Shown: positions 23,429-31,708 of the stretch, in pieces
Layout: each line of letters begins with the position of its first letter
Numbering within the stretch: position 1 is the stretch's first letter
NCBI GenBank assembly: GCA_041481445.1
Contig: JBGPBV010000039.1
Location: 1 to 46,126 of the forward strand
Direction of reading: 5' to 3'
Origin: AA29 sp041481445
GTDB taxonomy: Bacteria; Acidobacteriota; Vicinamibacteria; Fen-336
DNA length: 46,126 nucleotides
Translations under genes and position numbers: made by a program
The notes under the pieces: model-generated
The model's database searches: none
What the model was told of the DNA's origin: nothing
The model's input: the letters and a program-made list of their open reading frames with translations, nothing else

Positions 23429-23541
23429 CGCTTCCCGAAGAGATCAGACGCCCGGCGATCCACGGAAGTTCCGCGTGGTCACACCGGGGGCGGCCGCGGA
23501 CACAACGGAGGATTCGGACCGCTCTGGGACGGAGCTTCGCG

Positions 23542-23742
23542 CTAGTTGACGGCGACGCCGGTATGGCCGGTGATCACCCATCGCGCGCCGAGGTGCCGCA
23601 GCGTGAACCTCTCCGACGCGCCGCTCCGGCTGCCGTCCGGGATGTAAACCGCGTAGCCGGTCTCGCCCGGTCCTGCCTCCACGCCGTGCGGACCCTCGCG
23701 CGCCTCGTCGGCGAGTCCCCCATGCTCTGCAGAGGCCGCACT
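23542..23742 (-). pseudogene. Possible C-terminal remnant of an exported protein
   Basis: An open frame of 66 codons on the minus strand, bounded upstream by an in-frame TAG, has no ATG. A GTG at 23682 is the only start. It reads ETGYAVYIPDGSRSG followed by a C-terminal ERFTLRHLGARWVITGHTG segment, which looks like the end of a folded beta-rich domain rather than random high-GC sequence. I do not recognise the parent family. Confidence 0.3.
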
Positions 23743-23780
23743 CTACCGCACCCGCGGATTTGAAACGCCTCCGCTGCGGG

Positions 23781-23789
23781 TGCTATCGT
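23781..23789 (+). promoter_or_regulatory. Extended -10 of the ZIP transporter gene
   Basis: TGCTATCGT fits TGnTAnnnT and ends 12 nt before the ATG at 23802. There is no Shine-Dalgarno sequence, so the message is probably very short-leadered or leaderless. Confidence 0.45.
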
Positions 23790-23801
23790 CCGCGTTCCCC
23801 G

Positions 23802-24548
23802 ATGGACATGTCCTCTCCGCTGGCGCTGAGCCTCGCCTTCGGCGCCACCGCCGCCGCCGCCAACGTGATCGGCGGCATGGTGGTGGTCTCGCGCCGGCAC
23901 TGGAACGAGATGTTCCTGAAGTACTTCGTGGGCCTCGGGGCCGGCTTCATGCTGGCGGCGACCTTCCTGCGCATGATGCCGGCCTCTTTCGCCCTGTCCA
24001 GCTCGGCCCCCGCGCTGATCCTGGCCGGCTACTTCCTCGTGCAGTTCTTCGAGCACACCCTGGCCCCGCACTTCCATTTCGGGGAGGAGCGCCACGACGA
24101 CGTGATGATGAACCCGGCCGTCGGCATCTCCGCCCTGGTCGGCCTCTCGATCCACACCTTCTTCGACGGCGTCTCCATCGCTTCGGGGTTCCTCATCTCG
24201 GCCCCCCTCGGCCTCCTCGTCTTCTTCGCGGTCGTGCTGCACAAGATCCCGGAAGGGGTGACGGTGGCCTCCATCGCGATCGCGTCCGGCCAGGGACAGA
24301 AGGCCGCCCTCACCTCCGCCTTCGTCCTGGCCGGAGCCACCATGGCCGGTGTCCTGACCATGAACCGCTTCACGGGCGCGGTCGGCTATGCGCTTCCGCT
24401 CTCGACGGGCGTTACACTCTACGTTGCGGCCAGCGACCTCATCCCGGAAGTCAACGAGGAGCGCGGGCTGCGGATGCCCCTGGTCGTCTTCCTCGGGGTC
24501 GCGCTCTTCTACGTGACCGAGCACGCGCTCGACGTCTTCACTGCCTGA
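23802..24548 (+). CDS. ZIP-family divalent metal transporter
   Basis: Imports or moves Zn2+, Fe2+ or Mn2+ across the inner membrane; 248 residues with about eight helices. The family metal motifs are intact: HTFFDGVSIASG (helix IV, near residue 123) and HKIPEGVTVASIA (helix V, near residue 147). A His-rich loop (APHFHFGEERHDD, near 100) lies between helices, as expected for a metal relay. I chose the ATG at 23802 over the upstream TTG at 23760, since it gives the normal N-terminus and sits behind an extended -10. The Zn-dependent M16 pair begins 18 bp downstream, so co-expression is likely. Confidence 0.92.
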   Translation: MDMSSPLALSLAFGATAAAANVIGGMVVVSRRHWNEMFLKYFVGLGAGFMLAATFLRMMPASFALSSSAPALILAGYFLVQFFEHTLAPHFHFGEERHDDVMMNPAVGISALVGLSIHTFFDGVSIASGFLISAPLGLLVFFAVVLHKIPEGVTVASIAIASGQGQKAALTSAFVLAGATMAGVLTMNRFTGAVGYALPLSTGVTLYVAASDLIPEVNEERGLRMPLVVFLGVALFYVTEHALDVFTA

Positions 24549-24565
24549 TGTTGGAGCCCACTTCC

Positions 24566-26140
24566 ATGAACCTGGCCGCCTCCCGACGTCTGGGCCTCCT
24601 CGCCCTCGCTTCGACCCTCCTCGTGCCCGGATGGCCGCGGCCGGCGGCCGCGGCCGAGACTCCCCAGATCAACGTACAGGAGCTCGCGCTGCCCAACGGC
24701 ATGCGCTGGCTGCTCTTCGAGCGCCACGACTCCCCCACCGTGGTCGGAGGCTGGGTGGCCCACGTGGGCTCGGCCAACGAGCGCGAGGGCATCACCGGGA
24801 TGAGCCACCTGTTCGAGCACATGATGTTCAAGGGCACGCGCACCATCGGCACCACGGACATCACGGCCGACCTCCGCATCATCGACGAGCAGGAGAAGGT
24901 CCGCGCCCAGATGCGGGACGAGCTGAAGGCGATGCGCGACCGCCTGCGCAGGGGCGAGGTCGACGACCTCGCGAAGCCGGAGAGCCAGACCCCGCGCTAC
25001 CGCGAGCTGGACAAGCGCTTCGACGAGCTGGTGGCCCAGCAGCGCGAGATCCAGGTCAAGGACCACCTCACCCTCATCTACACGAAGAACGGGGCGGAGG
25101 GCCTCAACGCGTTCACCAACGAGGACGAGACGGTCTACTTCGTGCGCGTCCCCTCCAACCGGATCGAGCTCTGGTCCTGGCTGGAGTCCGATCGGCTCAT
25201 GAACCCGGTCTTCCGCGAGTTCTACTCCGAGCGCGACGTCGTCTACGAGGAGCGCCGGATGCGGACGGAGTCGACGCCGCTCGGCAAGTACGACGAGGCC
25301 TTCAACGCCACCTTCTGGGAGGCCAGCCCCTACAAGTGGCCGGTGATCGGCTGGCCCTCCGACGTCTCCAGCATCACCAAGGCGCAGGCGGACGCCTACT
25401 TCGGGACCTACTACGCGCCCAACAACCTGACCGGCGTGCTCGTCGGCGACTTCGACCCCAGGGTGGTGCGGCCGCTGCTGGAGCGCTACTTCGGACGCAT
25501 CCCGCGCGGCGGCACGGAGCCGCCGGAGATGGTGACGACGGAGCCGCCGCAGATCGCGGAGAAGCGCTTCAACGCGGAGGCGGAGACCTCGCCCACCGTG
25601 CGCATCTGGTGGCACGGGGTGCCCTTCGTGCACAAGGACCGGACGGTGGTCGACGTCCTGACCGACATCCTGTTCGGCCGCACTGGCCGCCTCTACAAGG
25701 GGCTGGTCAGCGGGCGGCAGATCGCCAACGAGGTACAGGCCTCGGTGGACCTCAAGAAGTACGAGGGGATCATCCAGGTGGAGGGCACGGTCAAGGAGGG
25801 CAAGGACCCGGCGGCAGTGGAGCAGGCCGTCTACGAGGAGCTCGAGACGCTCAAGAAGGAGCCGATCACGGCGGAGGAGCTCCAGAAGGTGAAGAACCAG
25901 GCCAAGGCCAACGCCTTCCGCCGCCTCTCCTCGCCCTTCTCCATCGCCATCCAGCTCCTCGTCTACGACGGGCTCGGGGACTGGCGCTACATCAACACCT
26001 ACGCGGAGGAGGTCGACCGGGTGACCGCGGCCGACCTCCAGCGCGCGGCGCAGCAGTACCTCACCAGGGAGAACCGCACGGTGGGCATCTTCCTCCGCAA
26101 GGAAGCAGGCGCCGTGGCCGGCGTGGGGCAGAAGAAGTGA
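24566..26140 (+). CDS. M16 family zinc metallopeptidase, catalytic partner
   Basis: A 524-residue pitrilysin/processing-peptidase-type enzyme with a signal peptide (MNLAASRRLGLLALASTLLVPG and an AAA cleavage region). The inverted zinc site HLFEH (H81, E84, H85) is intact within GMSHLFEHMMFKGT. The downstream acidic segment supplies the third ligand. A charged helical insertion (about 105-165, QEKVRAQMRDELKAMRDRL) follows the zinc site. The C-terminal inactive-type M16 lobe has LVSGRQIANEVQ. A GGAG site precedes the ATG. It overlaps the next gene by GTGA, so the two products are made together, consistent with a two-subunit periplasmic peptidase. Confidence 0.92.
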   Translation: MNLAASRRLGLLALASTLLVPGWPRPAAAAETPQINVQELALPNGMRWLLFERHDSPTVVGGWVAHVGSANEREGITGMSHLFEHMMFKGTRTIGTTDITADLRIIDEQEKVRAQMRDELKAMRDRLRRGEVDDLAKPESQTPRYRELDKRFDELVAQQREIQVKDHLTLIYTKNGAEGLNAFTNEDETVYFVRVPSNRIELWSWLESDRLMNPVFREFYSERDVVYEERRMRTESTPLGKYDEAFNATFWEASPYKWPVIGWPSDVSSITKAQADAYFGTYYAPNNLTGVLVGDFDPRVVRPLLERYFGRIPRGGTEPPEMVTTEPPQIAEKRFNAEAETSPTVRIWWHGVPFVHKDRTVVDVLTDILFGRTGRLYKGLVSGRQIANEVQASVDLKKYEGIIQVEGTVKEGKDPAAVEQAVYEELETLKKEPITAEELQKVKNQAKANAFRRLSSPFSIAIQLLVYDGLGDWRYINTYAEEVDRVTAADLQRAAQQYLTRENRTVGIFLRKEAGAVAGVGQKK

Positions 26141-27624
26141 GAACGCATCGCGCCGGTTTCGCCCTGGCCGTCCTCGGCCTGCCCGTCCTGGCCGTCTCGC
26201 CCCTGCTCGCCCAGGCCATCCCCGACAACCCGGAGAAGCTCGTCTTCAAGCCGATCGTGTACACGCCGCCGGCGGCGAAGGACTTTCGCGTCGTCCTCCA
26301 GAACGGGATGGTCGTCTACGTCGCGGAGGACCCGACCCTCCCCCTCGTCAACATCGAGCTCACCATCCGCGCCGGCTCCTGGCTGGAGCCCGCGGGCAAG
26401 CAGGGCCTGGCCTCGTTCACGGGCCAGCAGATCCGTCGGGGCGGGTCGCGCACCCTCACCGCCGAGCAGCTCGACGAGAAGCTGGACTTCCTGGCCGCCA
26501 CCGTCGGCACCAGCATCGGGGACACCGCCGGGCGCGCCACCCTGAACTGCCTGCGCGACAACCTCGACGAGTCGCTCAAGGTCTTCGTCGAGATGCTGCG
26601 CGAGCCGCGCTTCCAGGAGGACCGCCTGGCCCTGGCCAGGGAGCAGGCCCTGCAGGCGATGAAGAAGCGCAATGACGACTCGGAGGACGTGGAGGCGCGG
26701 GAGTGGAACGTCCTCCTGTACGGCGAGGATCACTTCTCGAACCGCTTCACCACCGCCGCCTCCGTGCAGTCGCTGACGCGCCAGGACCTGGTCGACTTCC
26801 ACCGCAAGTACTTCCATCCCGCGAACATGATCGCGGCGGTGTCGGGCTCCTTCTCGCGGCCGGTGATGGTCCAGAAGCTGGAGGCGGCCTTTGCCGGCTG
26901 GCCGGGGACGGCCGCCCCCGTGCCCCCGGTGCCGTCCGAGATCCACACCGCCGCCGCCGGCATCTACCGCATCCAGAAGGACGTCAACCAGGGGCGGGTG
27001 TCGATGGGGCTGCCTTCCGTCCGCCGCGGCGATCCCGACGTCTACGCGCTCGAGGTCATGAACGAGATCCTGGGGGGCAGCGGCTTCACGTCCCGCATCA
27101 TGAAGACCGTGCGCTCGGACGAGGGGCTGGCCTACTCCGCGGGCTCGGGGCTACGCTTCGGCATCTACTACCCGGGCGCGTTCCGCGCCGAGTTCCAGTC
27201 CAAGAGCCGGTCCGTCACCTACGCCGCCCAGCTCGTGCTGGAGGAGATCAAGAAGATCCGGCAGGCCCCGGTGACGGAGGAGGAGCTCGACACCATCAAG
27301 AAGAGCCTGATCGAGACCTTCCCGAGCACGTTCAATTCCAAGGCGCAGACCGTCGCGATCTTCGCCGCCGACGAGTACACGCGGCGGGATCCGGGCTACT
27401 GGGCGACCTATCGCGACCGCATCCGCAACGTCACCCCCGCCGACGTGCAGCGCGTGGCCCAGAAGTACCTCGACCCCGCCCGGATGGTGGTGCTGGTCGT
27501 GGGCGACCAGAAGGAGATCGACCTCGGGGACGGCAAGCACGAAACCAGCTTCAAGGCGCTGGCCGAGGGGCGGCCGATCCTGGTCCTGCCCCTGCGCGAT
27601 CCCCTGACCATGAAGCGGCCGTGA
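26137..27624 (+). CDS. M16 family protein lacking the zinc motif (partner subunit)
   Basis: A 495-residue M16-fold protein with a signal peptide (VRTHRAGFALAVLGLPVLAVSPLLA). Where HxxEH should be, the sequence reads GLASFTGQQIRRGG, so all three zinc-site residues are replaced (Ser, Gly, Gln). The rest of the fold, including SDEGLAYSAGSG in the C-terminal lobe (an R/Y-type substrate loop), is conserved. It is expected to be the non-catalytic half of a heterodimer with the upstream gene, as in known bacterial M16 pairs and mitochondrial processing peptidase. The GTG start overlaps the previous stop by 3 nt. Confidence 0.9.
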   Translation: MRTHRAGFALAVLGLPVLAVSPLLAQAIPDNPEKLVFKPIVYTPPAAKDFRVVLQNGMVVYVAEDPTLPLVNIELTIRAGSWLEPAGKQGLASFTGQQIRRGGSRTLTAEQLDEKLDFLAATVGTSIGDTAGRATLNCLRDNLDESLKVFVEMLREPRFQEDRLALAREQALQAMKKRNDDSEDVEAREWNVLLYGEDHFSNRFTTAASVQSLTRQDLVDFHRKYFHPANMIAAVSGSFSRPVMVQKLEAAFAGWPGTAAPVPPVPSEIHTAAAGIYRIQKDVNQGRVSMGLPSVRRGDPDVYALEVMNEILGGSGFTSRIMKTVRSDEGLAYSAGSGLRFGIYYPGAFRAEFQSKSRSVTYAAQLVLEEIKKIRQAPVTEEELDTIKKSLIETFPSTFNSKAQTVAIFAADEYTRRDPGYWATYRDRIRNVTPADVQRVAQKYLDPARMVVLVVGDQKEIDLGDGKHETSFKALAEGRPILVLPLRDPLTMKRP

Positions 27625-27633
27625 CCGGAGGGC

Positions 27634-27954
27634 TCAGCTCTTCTTGAAAGCCTCCACGAAATCCTTCAGGAGGAGCGGGTTGTTGCTCTTGATGGACCCG
27701 GTGAGGAAGTCCTTCGCCGAGGGCGTGTGCTTGCCGTTCCAGACGTCGAGGAACATCTGCCTCGAGGCCTTGAAGAAGCAGTCGACGTCCTCGGCGGGCT
27801 TGCCCTCCTTGACCTCGCACTTGTCGGGAGTGAGGGAGACCGTCCACTTCTCGTCGTCGAGCGAGAAGTAGAACGTGCGCGGCTTCTTGACGTTGCCTTT
27901 CTGGAAGCGCCTGGGCAGGCCCTGGAAGACCTTCGCGATCTCGGAATCGGGCAT
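27634..27954 (-). CDS. SCP2-like sterol-carrier fold protein
   Basis: A 106-residue single-domain protein of the SCP2/lipid-binding fold. The beta-sheet part (RTFYFSLDDEKWTVSLTPDKCEV) is followed by the family hallmark of a pre-C-terminal helix, DCFFKASRQMFLDVWNGK, then DFLTGSIKSNNPLLLKDFVEAF. It probably binds a lipid or acyl chain. The ATG at 27954 lies 7 nt after a TGTTAGAGT extended -10 and lacks a Shine-Dalgarno. Upstream in-frame codons exist but would run through this promoter. It converges with the M16 pair and diverges from the cyclase gene. Confidence 0.75.
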   Translation of the reverse strand: MPDSEIAKVFQGLPRRFQKGNVKKPRTFYFSLDDEKWTVSLTPDKCEVKEGKPAEDVDCFFKASRQMFLDVWNGKHTPSAKDFLTGSIKSNNPLLLKDFVEAFKKS

Positions 27955-27961
27955 GCGCGCG

Positions 27962-27970
27962 ACTCTAACA
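27962..27970 (-). promoter_or_regulatory. Extended -10 of the SCP2-like gene
   Basis: The minus strand reads TGTTAGAGT, ending 7 nt before the ATG at 27954. No ribosome-binding site lies in between, as expected for a leaderless message. Confidence 0.5.
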
Positions 27971-28005
27971 CGGGGAGCCTGAGCCATGAGCTGCGACATC
28001 GGGAA

Positions 28006-28011
28006 CATACT
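28006..28011 (+). promoter_or_regulatory. Possible -10 of the diguanylate cyclase gene
   Basis: CATACT lies 28 nt before the GTG start, which is preceded by a strong GAAGGAGGT site. The box is a weak match. Confidence 0.25.
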
Positions 28012-28039
28012 GGGCGGCGACTGAGCGAAGGAGGTCTTC

Positions 28040-29230
28040 GTGCCGGGGGACGTCACCCGCCATCTCGGCCTGGCCATCCAGGCCGTCGGCATCACCCTGA
28101 TCGCCGGCCTCTGCGCCTTCCTGGCCCGGTCGATCGACCGGCGCTACCTGCGCTCGTGGTACGCGGGATGGCTGTGCCTCTCGTTCGCCCTCCTCGCCCT
28201 CTTCCTCACCTTTCGCCGGCCGGAGCTGACCGCCGTCTTCCAGCCCCTCTACTTCCTGGGCGAGTACATCTTCGCGTTCCTGCTCATCTCCGGCTGCCGC
28301 GAGTACGCCTCGGGGGCGAGGCTGGCCGCCGCCGACGCGCGCTGGGCGGTGCCCGCCCTCGCCCTGGCCCTGGTCCTGCCCCACGTGGGCAGCCGGTTCG
28401 GCCAGCGCTTCGTGGTCCAGGCCGCGGTCATGGCCCTGCTCTTCGCGCTGGCCTTCTGGCAGCTCGAGCGCGGCCGGCGGGCGCGGCCCGCCCTGCCCGG
28501 CGTGCGCATCATGGCCATCGCCCTCGTCCTCCTCACCCTCGACTTCCTGCAGTACGTGCCCGTCCTCGGATACTTCGAGCTCCGCCGCCTCCCCGTGCCT
28601 CCCGCCTACGCCGGCTATGCCTCCATGGGCGACCTGATGCTCGAGGTGCTGCTGGCCTTCGGGATGGTCGCGCTGGTGATGGAGGAGGTGAACCTCGACC
28701 TGCAGAAGGCCAACGCCGAGCTGCAGGCCGCGCACGACTCGCTCCAGAGCGTGGCCCGCGTGGATCCCCTGACCGAGACCCTCAACCGCCACGCGTTCTA
28801 CTCGCTGGTCGAGGACGCGCGGCGGGACGGCGGCGCGGCCCCGGAGGGCATCGTCGCCCTCGTCGACATCGACGCCTTGAAGCCGATCAACGACGCCTAC
28901 GGTCACGCCGCCGGCGATGCGTCGATCCGGGCGGTGGCGCGGGCGATCCGCTCCATCGTGCGCGCGGCCGACCTCGTCATCCGCTGGGGGGGCGACGAGT
29001 TCCTGGTCATCCTCATCGGCGTGCCCGAGGAGGAGGCGGCGCGGCGTCTCGACCTCGTGGGCGAGTCCCTGCGCGAGGTCAGCCTGCCCGGCGCCCCCGC
29101 CCCGATGACGCTCACCGTGTCGTTCGGCGTCGCCGCCTTCGGCGCCGAGCGGCCGCTGGAGCGCGCCATCGAGGCCGCCGACCGCGCCATGTACGAGCGG
29201 AAGGCCCGGCGGAGGGACCTGACGGCCTGA
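28040..29230 (+). CDS. Membrane-bound diguanylate cyclase (GGDEF)
   Basis: Makes cyclic-di-GMP. Residues about 1-225 hold roughly seven transmembrane helices. A helical linker (VMEEVNLDLQKANAELQAA) leads into the GGDEF domain (about 245-395). The active-site GGDEF is at 317-321. An intact inhibitory I-site RxxD (R308 to D311) lies five residues upstream, so product inhibition is expected. The start is a GTG with a full GGAGGT site 6 nt before it. The PilZ protein at 22469 could be a receptor. The signal sensed by the membrane part is unknown. Confidence 0.9.
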   Translation: MPGDVTRHLGLAIQAVGITLIAGLCAFLARSIDRRYLRSWYAGWLCLSFALLALFLTFRRPELTAVFQPLYFLGEYIFAFLLISGCREYASGARLAAADARWAVPALALALVLPHVGSRFGQRFVVQAAVMALLFALAFWQLERGRRARPALPGVRIMAIALVLLTLDFLQYVPVLGYFELRRLPVPPAYAGYASMGDLMLEVLLAFGMVALVMEEVNLDLQKANAELQAAHDSLQSVARVDPLTETLNRHAFYSLVEDARRDGGAAPEGIVALVDIDALKPINDAYGHAAGDASIRAVARAIRSIVRAADLVIRWGGDEFLVILIGVPEEEAARRLDLVGESLREVSLPGAPAPMTLTVSFGVAAFGAERPLERAIEAADRAMYERKARRRDLTA

Positions 29231-29234
29231 GCGG

Positions 29235-29378
29235 TCAGCGCCGCTCGCGCAGGTTCCGGAAGAAGTAGACGATCCCGGCCAGGGGCAGGCCGAGGGCGAA
29301 GACGTTCACGACGCTCGCGACCACTCCCACCACGGTGAAGCTGATCGCGAAGCGGAAGCCCGCCGCCGCCGCCCCCAT
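29235..29378 (-). CDS. Small single-helix membrane protein
   Basis: A 47-residue candidate protein with a long hydrophobic stretch (FAISFTVVGVVASVVNVFALG) and basic C-terminal residues (FFRNLRERR). The ATG at 29378 has no good ribosome-binding site. The frame extends upstream into the YjbR gene without another convincing start. It lies between the cyclase stop and the yjbR stop, in the direction of the yjbR/SnoaL operon. No family is recognised. Confidence 0.4.
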   Translation of the reverse strand: MGAAAAGFRFAISFTVVGVVASVVNVFALGLPLAGIVYFFRNLRERR

Positions 29379-29406
29379 GCGCGGAAGGTCGTCGTAGTAC
29401 CAGCGG

Positions 29407-29781
29407 TCAGCGGGCACGGCGGCGGCGCGGCGTCTTCTTCCCCGGCCGAGGGGCGGCCGTGCCGCCGGGCGCCAGGTTGCGCCAGGCCGTGACGAGGGCC
29501 GGACGCAGCGTGCGTACGGAGGCGGCGGCGAGGTCGACGCTCGTGGCCCCGCGAAGCCCCCAGCCACCCTGCACCGGCCGGAACACCTCCGGCTCGGCGT
29601 CCACGAACGCGAATTGCTGCTCGGGCGTGAGCTTGACCATCGCCCAGTCCGCGTCCGGATGCCCGAGGGTGGCGAAGATCTTCCCGCCCACGCGGAAATC
29701 GGGATGCCCCATGTGCGCGTGCTCCGCCGCTCCCTCCAGGGCGAGGGCCAGGCGCCGGAAGCCGTCGATCGTCACCGGCAT
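29407..29781 (-). CDS. MmcQ/YjbR family protein
   Basis: A 124-residue protein of the YjbR/MmcQ superfamily (double-wing DNA-binding-like fold, function generally unknown). The fold markers are RLALALEGAAEHAHMGHPDFRVGGKIFATLG at the N-terminus, MVKLTPEQQFAFVDA in the middle and GWGLRGATSVDL near the C-terminus. The tail is rich in Arg/Lys/Pro. The ATG follows the upstream SnoaL-like gene's stop by 3 nt, so it is in the same operon. DNA binding is only inferred from fold. Confidence 0.85.
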   Translation of the reverse strand: MPVTIDGFRRLALALEGAAEHAHMGHPDFRVGGKIFATLGHPDADWAMVKLTPEQQFAFVDAEPEVFRPVQGGWGLRGATSVDLAAASVRTLRPALVTAWRNLAPGGTAAPRPGKKTPRRRRAR

Positions 29782-29784
29782 ACG

Positions 29785-30612
29785 TCACTCGCTCCCGCTC
29801 GTATGGATCGCCGCCGCCCTCCAGCCCTCGCTCCTGTTCGCGAACGTCGTGGTGAAGAACACGACGGCGCGCGGAGCTTCTCCCGCGGGCGCGGGCCGGG
29901 AGACGCCGCGGACGACGGCGGTGTCGCCGGACACCGCGATGGCGAGGTCGCTCGTTTCGCGCTTGCCGATCTTCAGCGACCCCGATCGGATCTGGTCCAG
30001 GAGCTGCGCGCGCGTCGTCTGCTCTCCTCGGCCATGGGTCCAGACGAAGCCCTCGTCGAGGAGGGACTCCAGGGCGGCGGCGTCGCCCGAGCCCGCGGCC
30101 TGCTCGAGCGCCGCCTCCGCCGCCGCCACTTCCTTCTTCGCCTGCTCCTCCTCCTTCGGGACCCTCGTCGCCTGCCAGCTCACCGCCTGCCAGGCTCCCT
30201 GGCGCTTCCGGAAGACCCCGGTGTCGAGGTAGTAGGCCGTCTCCGTCCGGCCGTTCGCCTGGGTCGTGCCGACCAGGCGGAAGGCGACCACGGCCATGTC
30301 TCCGTACTGCTGGATGCGCACGTCCTCCGCGGTGTAGGTCGTGGACGGATCCCCGGGTTTCGGGGCCGGCCGCGCGCGCAGATCCTTCATGATGTCGGCC
30401 TTGCCGATCCGCCGCCCGGCCGACCTCGTGTAGATCAGATCCTCCGCCCAGAACCGGTCGTGCACGGCGGCGTCGTTGCGCGAAGCGCCGGCCAGGAACT
30501 CCTGGAGCAGCTTCGTCAACACCGCCGCGTCGGGCGCGGTCCGGGTCTGGGCGGGCAGGTCCGGCGCCACCATCGACGCGACGGCGAGAAGACAGCACAG
30601 GCGAAGGGTCAT
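29785..30612 (-). CDS. Exported tandem DUF4440/SnoaL-like protein
   Basis: A 275-residue exported protein with two NTF2-like (DUF4440) domains, at about 30-145 and 160-270. A signal peptide (MTLRLCCLLAVASMVAP) precedes them. Each domain has the conserved helical start and a Trp/His-containing strand. The first has DRFWAEDLIYTRSAGR, and the second has LLDEGFVWTHGRGEQ. The fold forms small hydrophobic pockets, but no catalytic set is visible. GGAGAG lies upstream of the ATG at a good spacing. It is the second gene after 30668-31663, which also has two SnoaL-like domains. Confidence 0.8.
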   Translation of the reverse strand: MTLRLCCLLAVASMVAPDLPAQTRTAPDAAVLTKLLQEFLAGASRNDAAVHDRFWAEDLIYTRSAGRRIGKADIMKDLRARPAPKPGDPSTTYTAEDVRIQQYGDMAVVAFRLVGTTQANGRTETAYYLDTGVFRKRQGAWQAVSWQATRVPKEEEQAKKEVAAAEAALEQAAGSGDAAALESLLDEGFVWTHGRGEQTTRAQLLDQIRSGSLKIGKRETSDLAIAVSGDTAVVRGVSRPAPAGEAPRAVVFFTTTFANRSEGWRAAAIHTSGSE

Positions 30613-30667
30613 CGTTCTCTCCGTTCCATCAGCTCCAGGCGGTTTCCAAAGGGGTAGGGTCGCCCCC

Positions 30668-31663
30668 TTACTTCTCGACCGGCTCCGCCGGCAGGGGCCA
30701 CTGGCCGGTGGCCTGGGCGATCTCCTTGCTGTTCATGAAGGCGGAGAGGCGCATGATCTTGCCGCCCTCGAGCTCGACGATCGCGGCGCGGTGCACGGCG
30801 AACTTCTTGTCCGTCGCCGAGAGGTAGCCGAGCGGCCCCTTCAACGTGCCGCGCACCGTTGCCTCGAGGAGGACGACTCCGCCCGTCCCGAGGATGCGGG
30901 TGATCTCGGTGGTGGCGTCGGGGATCGCCGCCGTCCACATCGCGAACCAGGCCTTCGCCTCCGCCGTCCCCCGGAACGTGCGCGGCTCGACCATCTCCTC
31001 GATCACGGCGTCGTCAGCGAGGCTGGCCAGGAATGCCGCCTCCTTCTTCGCATCCAGGGCGGCGAGGGTCGCCCGCACGACGGCGACGTTCTTCTTGTCC
31101 TCCGGCGATTCCTCCGCGTCGTGCCGCATCATCCCGACGGGGATCTTCGGCATCTCGCGCGCAGGACGGAGGCCGAGCAGGCCGAGCTGGGCCATCGGCG
31201 TGAGGCTGTCCAGGTAGCGGCGCTCCTCCAGGATGAGCCCGGACGGCGCGAACCGGTAGAAGAGGAGGCCCTCGTGTCCCATCGCGTGGCCGGCCGCCGT
31301 CCGCCCGTTGACCCCGTAGTGGACCACGGCCTCCCGCTCCTTCAGCCAGGCGTCGTAGAACCTGAGCTGGGTCCCCGGGAACTCGCGAAGGAGATCGACC
31401 TCGTACTGCTCGATGGCGGCCCGTCCCTGGAGCACGCTCCCGCCGTGGATCGTGATGACGGCGCGCTCGGCGTACAGGCGCGCATAGCTCCCGGCGTCAC
31501 CCGCGTTCACGGCCCGCCTCATCTCGGACAGGGCCGCGGCCTGCCCATCCTCCATCTGCTCCTCTTCCGCCTTCTCTCTCTCTTCCCGTGACGGCGGGCG
31601 CTCGGCGGCAGCGCCGAGCGCGACCCCGAGCGCGGCGAGGAAGGTCAAGTTGAGGGCTCTCAC
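30668..31663 (-). CDS. Exported tandem SnoaL-like protein
   Basis: A 331-residue protein with a signal peptide (residues 1-20) and two NTF2-like domains (about 45-165 and 190-310). The first reads ARLYAERAVITIHGGSVLQG, and the second reads LASLADDAVIEEMVEPRTFRG. The domain order and spacing match the neighbour at 29785, so these may be duplicates of a common two-domain ancestor. The start is a GTG. A GAxxxxD-type catalytic motif of SnoaL cyclases could not be confirmed. It shares an operon direction with 29785 and yjbR. Confidence 0.75.
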   Translation of the reverse strand: MRALNLTFLAALGVALGAAAERPPSREEREKAEEEQMEDGQAAALSEMRRAVNAGDAGSYARLYAERAVITIHGGSVLQGRAAIEQYEVDLLREFPGTQLRFYDAWLKEREAVVHYGVNGRTAAGHAMGHEGLLFYRFAPSGLILEERRYLDSLTPMAQLGLLGLRPAREMPKIPVGMMRHDAEESPEDKKNVAVVRATLAALDAKKEAAFLASLADDAVIEEMVEPRTFRGTAEAKAWFAMWTAAIPDATTEITRILGTGGVVLLEATVRGTLKGPLGYLSATDKKFAVHRAAIVELEGGKIMRLSAFMNSKEIAQATGQWPLPAEPVEK

Positions 31664-31708
31664 GCGATCAATCCCACGCGAGCATGCGGGCGGAGGCCGG
31701 GGGCTGGA

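Larger units (their letters stand above)
23429..23801. other. 373-bp low-coding interval before the ZIP gene
   Basis: No convincing intact gene is seen here. It contains the fragment at 23542-23742 on the minus strand and the -10 of the ZIP gene near its right end. Together with the orphan small protein on its left, it looks like a decayed or recombined patch in an otherwise very compact region. Confidence 0.5.
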
